From NCBI GenBank assembly GCA_029204045.2, contig CM055073.1, positions 31,736,576-31,800,575 on the forward strand: a stretch of 64,000 bases of DNA, in the 5' to 3' direction. Below are positions 1 to 9,666 of the stretch, piece by piece; the first letter of the stretch is position 1; the number at the start of each line of letters is the position of its first letter. The translations under genes and the position numbers were made by a program. The notes beneath the pieces were generated by a model. That model was not told the origin of the DNA and made no database searches. It saw only the letters and a program-made list of their open reading frames with translations. This DNA comes from Tillandsia leiboldiana (taxonomy: Eukaryota; Streptophyta; Magnoliopsida; Poales; Bromeliaceae).

Positions 1-1729
1 GCCCGGCCCGGGTCAAGTTAAATGAGGGAGCCTTCAGGTTGGGAAGGGGGAACGAATCCTCCTTGGTCCCCGAGCAGGCTAAGGTCAGCAGCGGAGCACA
101 TTCCAAGGGTTGCGACGCCTTGTCCGAGGGGCCTTCGAACGACGAGCCGGAGCAAGCTCTCAACAGACCCGACGGTCCCAGGGAAGGCTTGTCGCGGCAC
201 GCAACCCAGAGCTTCCCCGAGCCGGAGCAGATATTTGAAAAGTTACCAGAAAAAGGCTGCGGACGGGTCCCGAGGTGTGAGCTCTGCGGAGAAGGCCTGC
301 CGCTCGCCCAACGGGGGGCGCACGCCGCCCTAGGTGCGGCCGCGGAGAGCTCAGAGCTTGGGGGGCCCGCCGGAGGTGGGACGGCCTCGGCAGCGATCAT
401 CGACTCCGCCGGATGGACGACCAAAGGCCGCACCGCAGGCCGGCGGCCCCTCCCGTAACGCCGTCTGTCGCGCAACTCGGAAGAGTTCCAGGAGGAGCTG
501 TTGCCCAATCTAACCCCCTCCCTCGAGTCCGCGCCTCCACCAACAACTCCTGAGACAGGGTGTCTCCGAGCAAGATTCCTCCCCAGGGGATCGGATTGAT
601 CCCCCCCTTCGTTGGCGTCGCCTCCGACGAAGGGGATCCCCTGATCCTCGCCACCGAAGGGAGCCGTACTTTCGATGCTCACCGAGACAGAGACGATGAT
701 GTCGCCCAACGAGATTGACAGATGCTCCGGGATATCGGCGAGATCATCGACCGCGATCAAGCATCTGAAGCCGATAAGATCCGCCAAGTTGACGCTGTTG
801 GGGTCTGCGCGGAGGAAGCGCCCGAAGCCGTGTACCATGGCGCTCACACAGGACTCGGACCAGCATTCGAATGGTAGGATGTTAATCTTGATCCATGCTT
901 TATATCTTAATCTTGAAAGACTGGCGTGCCGATAGGGCTCCCACGGGAAGCAATGCAGTCTGCAGTGCGGGAGCCGGATGAGCGAGTTGCGGATGAGATC
1001 CTCCGGACGGACCCATTCGGGGAGGAGAATGACATAGTCCCGCTGCCAGAACTTCGCCACCAAGAAATCAGAAGAAAAACCTCCAAACCTTGCCGCAAGG
1101 TCGGCGGCGATGGTCTCCTGGGGAAAGTGTCCCAGATTGGACCTACCAATTACGTCCGCCAGCACCGAGGATTGCCGCTGCAGCTGCCGTTTGCGAAAGT
1201 CCTCGGAGAGAGGAATGAAGATCTTCGACAGGTGAGGTCTGAAGTCGCCAACTCTATGCATCTTCGTAGGCGGAGGGGAACCCCGGAGTTGGCACTGGCG
1301 CGCCTGATGACCAGTGCGAAGACACGCGGCACAGCGCAGCGGGTCTCTGCAGTTTCGGATCCGGTGGTCGCTAGCCAAGCACCTGAAGCACCTGTTCTTG
1401 AGAACAAGATTGCTGGCGGGGCGACGAGACCGTGGAGCCGGGTGCTTCAGATGATGGATCCCTCTGGTAAGGGCCTCTTTATAAGATGGGGGCCTCTCCC
1501 TAGCACCCCTCCCCTGCCACTCCCCACTTGAACTGATGGAGCAAAGAGGGGACCCATGTTGGTCCGCCCAGGTAACCCTTCGCGAGTTGTTAGCAGAGTC
1601 CGAGGTCGGCAGCGATTCCTTGTGAAAATACCTCACAGGTACGGTGCCCACCCCTTGACTACACTCTTTTAGCTTGAGGAATCTAGCCAGTAGAGCACTG
1701 TCCAGGGGAGAGGACGAGCTGCTTCCCAT
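1..1729 (-). CDS. Zinc-knuckle/DUF4283-like retroelement protein, C-terminus beyond window edge
   Basis: The reverse strand is open without a stop from an ATG at 1729 to the window edge (576 codons), so the C-terminus is missing. Two perfect CX2CX4HX4C zinc knuckles lie in tandem at residues about 114-127 and 133-146. A region at about 190-310 resembles the plant DUF4283 domain: a Trp/Pro-containing stretch, then a hydrophobic pattern ending in LIAVDDLADIPEH. A long Ser/Gly/Pro/Ala-rich tail follows. Knuckles plus a DUF4283-like fold are typical of gag-like or ORF1-like proteins of plant retroelements, which bind nucleic acid. Here the knuckles precede the DUF4283-like part, whereas the reverse order is commoner. 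The region is GC-rich, unlike its surroundings. A domesticated host zinc-knuckle gene is the alternative. The start is the first ATG giving a sensible N-terminus (MGSSSSPLDSALLAR); the frame is also open further upstream, so it is not certain. Confidence 0.72.
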   Translation of the reverse strand, partial: MGSSSSSPLDSALLARFLKLKECSQGVGTVPVRYFHKESLPTSDSANNSRRVTWADQHGSPLCSISSSGEWQGRGARERPPSYKEALTRGIHHLKHPAPRSRRPASNLVLKNRCFRCLASDHRIRNCRDPLRCAACLRTGHQARQCQLRGSPPPTKMHRVGDFRPHLSKIFIPLSEDFRKRQLQRQSSVLADVIGRSNLGHFPQETIAADLAARFGGFSSDFLVAKFWQRDYVILLPEWVRPEDLIRNSLIRLPHCRLHCFPWEPYRHASLSRLRYKAWIKINILPFECWSESCVSAMVHGFGRFLRADPNSVNLADLIGFRCLIAVDDLADIPEHLSISLGDIIVSVSVSIESTAPFGGEDQGIPFVGGDANEGGDQSDPLGRNLARRHPVSGVVGGGADSREGVRLGNSSSWNSSELRDRRRYGRGRRPAVRPLVVHPAESMIAAEAVPPPAGPPSSELSAAAPRAACAPRWASGRPSPQSSHLGTRPQPFSGNFSNICSGSGKLWVACRDKPSLGPSGLLRACSGSSFEGPSDKASQPLECAPLLTLACSGTKEDSFPLPNLKAPSFNLTRAG

Positions 1730-2460
1730 CCAAGGTCTTGTTCTGGCTGAGGTGGACAAAACATGGCTGTCCGAGTGACAGCGCAGGGGAGCCTTACCAC
1801 ACCACCCAGCTTGGAGACGGTGAGGACCCTCCAAGCCTCGGGCTCCTCTTCCAATCTCTCCCTCTCTCATGTAACTGAAAATGTTACTTGTAGAGAAAGG
1901 GGGAAGAAGGATATATTATTAACAAATATATAAAGAGAGACAATAAATTGGCACCGGGATTGTCTAACTTGTGTTTGCGTCGTTCATCATGTAAGATACA
2001 AATAATTGATCTTAGCAGAATAATGTGCAGCATAAAATATTAGAGAACTTGCAGGCTGCAGTTTGGTTCTGCTTCTGCTTTCCGCAGCTTTTACTTCCAG
2101 TAAAACATTCACTAAATAGAAATTTTGGAACTTGTGCTGCAACGAAAATCAAAAATAAAATTCTGATACTCAAAAGTAGAAGCTTTAAGTGGTTCTGCAT
2201 CTTTTTCGAAGAGAACATGTTGGAGGGATTATGATGAAGTACTTCTTTTACAGCACTACTCAAACAATACCAAAAATGTGGCTTTTAATTTGATCGCGCA
2301 CTCATGACATGTATCCTGCTAGATTTAGGAGGAGGAGAACAATATTATTTTGAATCTTATACAAAAGTTTCTTAGGGGTAAGCTCAACACCGAGTTTTAT
2401 GTCTATGTATGTAATTCATGTTTTACGTAGAAATGGAGTTTCTGGTATTCTTGACATTAG
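1730..2460. other. Non-coding stretch between the retroelement ORF and the OPR pseudogene
   Basis: No convincing gene is visible. The part next to 1730 is GC-rich and probably 5' leader of the minus-strand ORF; from about 1880 the sequence becomes AT-rich. I searched it by eye for the missing first exon of the OPR pseudogene, using the first exon of the second copy as guide, and did not find it. Confidence 0.5.
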
Positions 2461-3966
2461 GATTGTTTTGGCGCCGTTGACGCGATCGCAGTCCTACGGC
2501 AATCTTCCTCAGAAACATGCGATATCGTATTACTCTCAGAGAACCACTAAGGGGGGCCTTCTAATTGCCGAAGCAACAGGGATCTCGAGCACAGCTCAGG
2601 GATATCCGAACACTCCCGGTGTGTGGACGGCGGAGCAAGTGGAGGCATGGAAGCCCGTCGTGGATGCCGTGCATCGAAAAGGCGGAGTTTTCTTTTGCCA
2701 GATTTGGCATGTAGGAAGGGTGTCGACCTGCGGTATCGTTCTCTACTCCATCAGCACTCTATTTGTGTTTTCCTAAACCTGAGAATTGCTTGAATTGCGT
2801 AAAACTCTTCGTGGAAATGCTCCAGTTGTTGTTAATTTCAGTTTCGGTTGATTGATGGCATACATGTTTGGATTTTACATCATGTTAACTGCTTAATATG
2901 GTTTCTGCTCAGAAATAAAACTGCAGGAAATCCCATATTTAAGTTTCTGTTGTTATATTTACCTTTGCAGATTACCAACCGAATGGACAAGCACCAATCT
3001 CGAGCACCGACAAGCCGGTTACGCCTCAAACCCGTACTGACGGCACCGTCAAAGCATTCTCTACTCCCCGAAGGCTAAGAACCGATGAGATCCCTAAAAT
3101 CATCAACGATTTTAAACGTGCCGCAAGGAATGCTATCGAAGCACGCAATCTTCTACTCTGCATCCTAACAAGTAATGCTATGTGTAACTCATACTTGACA
3201 AGTAGTGATTGATTCAGCTTCTGAGGTACATAAAGCATTACTCGTACCTTCTAAATTTACTTAGTTATGAAAATTTTACTTTACCCTTACCTTTCTTATG
3301 TTTCGTAGACTTCAATGGGGTCGAAATCCACACCGCATACGGCTATCTCCTCGAACAGTTCATGAAAGACAGTGTCAACGACCGAACCGATGAGTACGGC
3401 GGGAGCATTGAGAACCGTTGCCGCTTTGCACTAGAGGTAGTTGAAGCGGTCGCAAATGAGATCGGGCCCGGCAGAGTTGGAATATGGGGATCGAGCCCGA
3501 CAGAGTTGGAATCCGGCTCTCCCCGTATTCCAACTGCTTGGACTGTCACGACTCGAACCCGACTGCCCTGGGGCTCTACATGGTCCAGTCACTTAACAAG
3601 CATAACATCCTCTACTGCAGTATGGTCGAGCCCGACATGGTTAAAGTGCAAGGGAAACTGCGAGCTGCCCGCGGCCTATTTCCGATGAGGAAGGCTTTCG
3701 AACGGAGTTTTATAGTCGGAGGAGGGTATGACAGAGAGGAAGGGAGCAAGGCCGTGGCCGAGAGGTACGCGGATTTGGTGGCTTATGGTAAATGATTCTT
3801 GGCTAATCCCGACTTGCCGAAAAGATTCGAGATCAATGCAGGTCTGAATAAGTATGATAGGTCTACTTTCTATACTTCTGATCCTGTTGCAGGGTATACA
3901 GAGTACCCATTTCTTGATTCTTCTGGAAGTGATGATACAAAAAGTTCTTATATTGAAAGGAACTAA
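2461..3966 (+). pseudogene. 12-oxophytodienoate reductase-like pseudogene
   Basis: Three regions match the exons of the intact paralogue at 5987-9288: 2461-2732 (RIVLAPLTR... to GRVST), 2971-3144 (YQPNGQAPISSTDKP...) and 3309-3966 (NGVEIHTAYGYLLEQF...). It belongs to the FMN-dependent old-yellow-enzyme family, OPR I type. Several lesions are visible. No first exon is found upstream. The donor after the second conserved exon reads GC instead of GT. A 29-bp near-tandem duplication (units starting at 3461 and 3490) shifts the frame. A TGA at 3793-3795 replaces a conserved Leu codon just before FLANPDLP. In the substrate-binding motif the second His of HGAHGYL is Tyr (HTAYGYL). The reading frame is otherwise well preserved, so inactivation looks recent. 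The 272-nt first region has no intron where the paralogue has one. Confidence 0.88.
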
Positions 3967-4763
3967 GAGTGAAAAACATATCAGACAAATTTAGTTGTGT
4001 GAGTTTGATGAATAGAACTTGATGTATTCTGCAGTTGCAGGTCTGGGTTCAATCTGTGCTTTTGTTTTTTCGTTTTCTTTTGTTATTTGAGAAAGGTAGC
4101 AAACTATCGCTTCTCTTATCATGTGAAGCAACCAGACTTCGAACTTAAAATTTCAAGTCGGGTACCTACCACTGCACAATGTAGTGGTCGATGACGGCAC
4201 ACGATATCATAAATATTTGGCTAGATTCAATGAATCTTCTTTCTTAATGTCACTTTCCTGCTCCAAAATATTAATCAACAATAAATTCTTCCACCCCCAG
4301 AAAGGAAAGTGAAAGCCCCAGGCAAACTGTGTATACTTTTTCTCAAATACATCCCTGCAGATATACAAAATTATGCCACCATTGATGCTTAAGTTGGTAT
4401 TTTTGTGTACTTCTATTATTCACCTATAATCTTCTCGTCAAAAAGCTATTTCCTCAAAAAAAAAAGAAGCTAACCCATCCTTGCAAGAATATTTTTATAA
4501 TTCCACTTATTAATCCTTCTTAGTTTTATTTTTTTCTTTTTTTGGGAGAGAGGGAGGGGGGAATATGCATGTTAAAAAAATTTTCAGAATTAATAACTTT
4601 AATTAACCTAATTTTATTAGCAAAAAAGTGTCTAAAGACAATGAATTTGCTAGAACCCACAAATGTTATTTCGACTAAAATCACTCAATTTTAAAAAATT
4701 AGAAATCCAAAAGGGTCTCAATCAATGAAAAATAATTGAGAGGGCTATTTCAAAATGGAATAG
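3967..4763. other. Intergenic DNA with possible LINE 3'-tail remnant
   Basis: There is no gene. At about 4085-4130, read on the minus strand, the sequence resembles the 3' ends of the two LINEs in this window (GAAGCGATAGTTTGCTACC followed by TTTCTCAAA), so an old LINE tail may lie here. The rest is AT-rich. Confidence 0.35.
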
Positions 4764-5824
4764 GCTACCTGTACACCCCATTAAGGGGTGTACATCCTAC
4801 ACCCCTTAATGGAGGGGTTGGATTAAACCGTGCATCCTATCACCCTTAATGGAGGTGATATTGTCACTCTCTATTTATTTGTATTTTTTTTTAAAAATAA
4901 TTATGAATAAAAAATTTTAAAAAATTTAGAATTTAAATTAAAAAATTAAATTTGAACAAAATTAAATTAAAATTTTTTCACAAAGTTAAAATTTAAATTA
5001 TACTAGTGCCAAGAATGTCCCATGAGAGGAAGACATAATCTGAAAATTAAATATATATTTTTACAATTTAATAATTGTAAAAAATAATTTAATTTATAAT
5101 ATTTAAATTTTAAAAATATTTAATTTTATTACAGTTTATATATTTTTATTTTATTTTATAATAAATTTTGAAATAAATAAAATATAAAAAATATTTAAAT
5201 TTAAAAGAGTACCGGTACGCAAGAAAGTGTACCGGTACGGAAGAAAGTGTACCGGTACGCAAGGAAGTGTACCGGTACGGAGAGAAAGAGGGAGTGAGTC
5301 ACTCTCTATTTATTTGTGTTTTTTTTAAAAAAATAATTATGAATAAAAAATTTTAAAAAATTTAGAATTTAAATTAAAAAATTAAATGTAAATTAAAAAA
5401 GTAAATTTGAACAAAATTAAATTAAAATTTTTTCACAAAGTTAAAATTTAAATTATACTAGTGCCAAGAATGTCCCATGAGAGGGAGACATAATCTCAAA
5501 ATTAAATATATATTTTTACAATTTAATAATTATAAAAAATAATTTAATTTATAATATTTAAATTTTAAAAATATTTAATTTTATTACAGTTTATATATTT
5601 TTTATTTTATTTTATAATAAATTTTGAAATAAATAAAATATAAAAAATATTTAAATTTAAAAAAATATCGATACGGAAGAAAGTGTACCGGTACGTAAGA
5701 AAGTGTACCGGTACGGAAAGAAAGAGGGAGTGGAAATAAAAATTTTAAAAATTCCATTCAATCCCTGGCCGCCCACGTCACGGGGTGTATGATATACACC
5801 CGAACGTGGGTGTACCCTAGCAGC
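4764..5824. mobile_element. Compound foldback element (GTGTACA family) with internal duplication
   Basis: The element starts GCTACCTGTACACCCC and ends GGGTGTACCCTAGCAGC, imperfect inverted termini shared with other foldback elements in this window. Inside are two tandem copies of a unit of about 430 bp (about 4866-5297 and 5298-5720). Each begins CACTCTCTATTTATTTGT, contains a long A/T-rich core with CTAGTGCCAAGAATGTCCC, and ends in a GTACCGGTAC array. A third copy of the same unit lies at about 44030-44480. There is no coding capacity, so it must be non-autonomous. I did not find a clear target-site duplication, and the superfamily is unknown. Confidence 0.65.
5209..5278. repeat. 20-bp-period array of GTACCGGTAC palindromes
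   Basis: Four perfect 10-bp palindromes GTACCGGTAC start at 5209, 5229, 5249 and 5269, separated by near-identical 10-bp spacers such as GCAAGAAAGT. A shorter related array lies at 5667-5716, where the first unit has mutated to TATCGATAC, and another at 44391-44462 inside a sister element. Confidence 0.85.
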
Positions 5825-5986
5825 GCCCTTTCAAAATATCCTATAGTGGAGGAGTTCACCATACCTTCTTTTTTTTTTTTTTTTTTTTCGACCACTTTTA
5901 CGCTCCCTTCCACTATTTCATACTTTTTCCGTTTCATTTTAGGGCGAAGAAAAAAAAAAAAAAAAAATTTGGGCGAAGAAGAGGCG

Positions 5987-8900
5987 ATGAGTAGCAACGC
6001 AATTCCCCTCCTCACTCCCTACAAAATGGGAAAATTTGATCTCCCCCACAGGTAATTTTTGTTTTTTAAGTTTTTCTAAGTTTTATTTCTCAAATTACTG
6101 CAATGTTTAATCGACCCTGAACCAAATTTTCCCGTAAAAATCCGACCTTTTTGATGTATGAGCTTGATTTGGTTCAATCTTAGATCTGTTCCACTAATTT
6201 GATATTTGTAATAACTTATACTCCGCTAATTTTGTCTATAGAATAATATGAGCAGCACAATTTAAACTGATTATTATAGAAATGTCATAATTGAGATTGT
6301 TACTAAATTTAATGATGATTTTTACTAGTTTTTTAGCTAGTAGAAATGTTGTTTTCGACAATCACTAGCTAATAAACTCGTTGATTAAGCAAAGTAAAAG
6401 TAGAAAAAAGTTATAGTTAAGGTTGTGTCAATCCAAAAAAAAAAGAAGAGTTTGTTCGATTTTAAAATACTATGAAATTTATGGTTTATTTCCTGCTTGT
6501 ATGTAGCATTTTATGTTTTATGATTTGTTTTTTTATGAGGGGGAATATTTTTAGGATAGTTCTCGCTCCGCTGACGAGGCAGAGATCATTCAACAACATC
6601 CCTCAGCAACATGCCATCCTTTATTACTCTCAGAGAGCGTCGAAAGGCGGTCTTTTGATTGCCGAGGCAACCTGCATCTCCGACACGGCAGGAGGGTGAA
6701 TTCGAAAGGCCTTTAGTGGGGCGTTTGGATTGGTGTAATTGTGGTTCGGCTGTAAATCAAGTTTAGTGAGAGCAGAAACATTAGTTCCTGCCTCGGTCAC
6801 AACGAAGCCATGGAGATTCTCCCCCGAAGCGGGGGGGGGGGGGGGGGGGGGGGGGTAGGGGCCTCCATTTTGTGAAAATAGTATCCTAAGTTGATCAAAA
6901 ATGTAGCCTATGACTAGGCGGCGGTTGTCCCTCTTGGCATTGCGGTCAACAGCGTCACTAATTTTTGTACAAACCTGAGTTATGCCCGAATCACAATTTA
7001 CGGCAATACAAATGCCCTCTTAGTTGGTTACTTTCATACCATTTGATGATATTATAAGCTAAAAATCAGCAGTAATTAACATTTATATTGAATTCATTCT
7101 ATATAAGGTATCCCAACACTCCTGGGATTTGGACGAAGGAGCAAGTGGAAGGGTGGAAACCTATTGTAGATGCGGTTCATGAGAAGGGGGGCATCTTCTT
7201 TTGCCAGATTTGGCATGTGGGGAGAGTTTCGAACTATGGTATTCTCTTTTTCAACTTCGCATCAGATTTTTAGTTTTAGTTTGTAGATAATGTCGTCCGC
7301 AGAGATAATAGTTATTCATTTAGTTTTACTTGAATAACCTGTTGTAGTGAGTATCTTTACTCTGAAAGCTGTTAAAAGAATGCTAAAGATCGAATGTAGT
7401 TGCAGGACACTTCAGTATAATATTGCAATTTTCATTTTGCTCTGTAGGATAGTGAAATCTATATATCACCACATTTAACTGCATGGTTTCTCGCGGGAAA
7501 GGAGGTGTGCTGAGTTTGCGGGAGGAATTGAGAAAATTGCTATTTATGGGTGCATTTCCTGCTGTGAAATTATATAAAACAACCGTTGTACTCCAAAAGC
7601 TTAAGCTATAAGAGAACGGTGTTTATATATTTTATATTCAACACTCCCCCTCACATCTGGGCTCGAAACTTTTTAATAGACCCAAGACGTGGGCTTAATT
7701 TAAATGGGAGGAAATTAAATAACGCTAGAGGCCTGGCGGGATTTGAACTCGGGACTTTCTGCTCTGATACCATGTGAAATTATATGAAACAACCGTTGTA
7801 CTCCAAAAGCTTAAGCTATTAGATAACGGTGTTTATATATTTTATATTCAACACCTTCGTTATAATGATATGATTTATAAATTGCATCGAATTCTTATAT
7901 GCGGTGGAAGGAAAGTGCCAATCAAGAATGTTCATGCAAAGGTTTTTCTCTTTAATGTGCTGACTCTCTGTTTCAGAATTTCAGCCTAATGGCCAAGCTC
8001 CAATTTCGAGCACCGACAAGCCAGTGGCACCTCAAGTGCGAGCGAATGGCATCGACGTCGTTAAATTCGCCCCTCCAAGGCGATTAGCGACAGAGGAGAT
8101 CCCGTTAATCATCAACGATTTCAGAGTTGCTGCTCGAAATGCTATCGAAGCCGGTAAATGTTCTTCTAACCCAGACACCACTCTTTTGAATCAGTGTGAT
8201 ATATATCCAAAATAAAGTTGTTATATTGGAAGCCTCGGTATCTTGGATTGGTAGTTTAATGCATTTTTGGTCCGTAAAAGTACCTTCTAAAGGTGTTCTG
8301 CTGAGGGTCTTGGAATTTAAGTTCTTAGCTCAAGAAAACATGACATGTTCTTGTGAAGGGGCTTTGAACTGAAACGGGTACCATCGCTTATCATTGATGC
8401 AAGTTGGATTGTTTAGATACAAATATGGTATCACTTTATCTTTTGTTTAATCTTGGCGATTCTGCACGTTCTTTTGCTCTTTAAATTGGTTCAGTTAAAT
8501 GAATTTTAACGAACTTCTTGTTTTGATGGCTATCATCGCGATTGCTGGAAATGGTCAATCATCTGATTTTGAATACCTGATAATACTTCACAACTTGACG
8601 GAATATTTAGGGCACTTAGATTGGCCTTATTAAATCAATCTGGAAGTAGTGAACAAGACATGATTTGTTTATCTTATGTGTAGGTTTCGATGGTGTCGAG
8701 ATCCATGGGGCCCATGGATACTTGATCGACCAGTTCCTGAAAGATCAAGTAAATGATCGGACTGACAAGTATGGCGGGTCGCTCGAGAACCGGTGCCGCT
8801 TTGCCCTAGAAATAGTCGAAGCCATAGTCGACGAAATCGGGGCTGATAGGGTCGGAATAAGGCTCTCTCCTTATGCTAACTATATGGAATCCGGAGATTC

Positions 8901-9288
8901 AAATCCCGATGCTCTCGGCCTCTACATGGTGAATTCTCTGAACAAATTCAGAATTTTGTTCTGCCACATGGTGGAGCCCAGGATGGTAAAAGTAGGCGAG
9001 AAGGTCGAAACTCCTCATAATCTGCTACCTATAAGGAATGCTTTTAGGGGAACATTTATCGTCGCGGGGGGCTATGATAGAGAAGAAGGGAATAAGGCTA
9101 TTTCAAGCGGGTATGCTGATTTGGTCGCATACGGGCGCTTGTTTTTGGCTAATCCCGACCTGCCTCGGAGGTTTGAATTAGATGCTCCTCTTAATAGATA
9201 CAATAGAGATACTTTTTACATTCCTGATCCAGTTATCGGCTACACAGATTACCCATTTCTTCAATCAGATGCACAGAAAGAGTCTTAA
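5987..9288 (+). CDS. 12-oxophytodienoate reductase-like protein (OPR I type), five exons
   Basis: Exons 5987-6051, 6555-6695, 7108-7238, 7977-8153 and 8684-9288 join in frame to 372 residues, the normal OPR length. The protein is an FMN-dependent old-yellow enzyme that reduces alpha,beta-unsaturated carbonyls with NADPH, probably in the cytosol. It starts MSSNAIPLLTPYKMGKFDLP and has the APLTR motif, the QIWHVGR segment, the substrate and catalytic motif HGAHGYL (His178, His181, Tyr183), and GGYDREEGNK with GYADLVAYGRLFLANPDLP near the C-terminus. It ends QKES, without the peroxisomal SRL/SKL signal of OPR3, so OPR1/2-like is more likely than the jasmonate-pathway OPR3. All introns are GT-AG. 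Intron 2 contains a MITE and is absent from the pseudogene copy; intron 3 contains a TRIM. Retention of intron 2 would give a stop within one codon. One oddity is Cys in EATCIS where Gly is usual. Confidence 0.9.
6716..7019. mobile_element. MITE inside OPR intron 2
   Basis: Imperfect terminal inverted repeats (GGGCGTTTGGATTGG... against the reverse complement of ...CAATACAAATGCCCT) are flanked by a TTA trinucleotide on both sides (6713-6715 and 7020-7022), as in PIF/Harbinger MITEs. An uninterrupted run of about 25 G lies at about 6831-6855. The MITE fills about three quarters of the 412-bp intron (6696-7107). Confidence 0.68.
7563..7853 (-). mobile_element. Complete TRIM retroelement in OPR intron 3
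   Basis: Two 81-bp direct repeats (7563-7643 and 7773-7853) read TGTTGAATATAAAAT...TTTCACA on the minus strand, the TG...CA form of LTRs. Immediately inside the upstream LTR is TGGTATCAGAGC (7772 down to 7761), the primer-binding site for initiator tRNA-Met. A purine-rich tract (GTGAGGGGGAG) directly precedes the downstream LTR. Flanking pentamers CCTGC and CCTTC agree at four of five bases, as for a decayed target duplication. Total length is 291 bp with no coding capacity, which defines a terminal-repeat retrotransposon in miniature. Confidence 0.88.
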
Positions 9289-9655
9289 GCCAGCATGATA
9301 TTTGAATACCAATTATTGTCGTCCAAGTATTTCATAATCGAACAACTATTGGATACTACTATGATCATTAGACTTCAATTCTACGACAATATGTATTATT
9401 AATTATTGACATCAATATATAATGCTCCTCATGCTAAATAAATCGCATCTTCTCTACCGCAGAAGGCTCCTTGAAGGGGGGTATTCTGTATTTTCTGCAG
9501 CTAACACTCCGTTTGGCACCAAATGTAGATATAATTCAATGGAATTTAGTTGAGAAGAATTCAGTTGAATTCATTTAGAAATGAAACCTTTCGTTTGGAT
9601 TAGCTTCATATCTGTTGACTGCTTTTTCTTTGTCTTTTTAATTTTCTCTTTTTTT
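9289..9655. other. OPR 3' region and AT-rich intergenic DNA
   Basis: This is probably the 3' untranslated region of the OPR gene followed by AT-rich DNA. A CTCCGTTTGGCACC stretch near 9505 resembles Harbinger-type MITE termini, but I did not find a matching end. Confidence 0.4.
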
Positions 9656-9666
9656 CTCACAACTTT

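Noticed and set aside
1150..1407. 85-codon minus-strand ORF and the 201-codon + strand ORF at 926-1531
   Set aside because: Both overlap in other frames the long minus-strand frame that carries two perfect zinc knuckles, which has far better support.
5209..5278. Short regularly spaced repeats that could suggest a CRISPR array
   Set aside because: The repeats are 10-bp palindromes with 10-bp near-identical spacers inside a plant transposon. CRISPR arrays have longer repeats and unique spacers and do not occur in plant nuclei.
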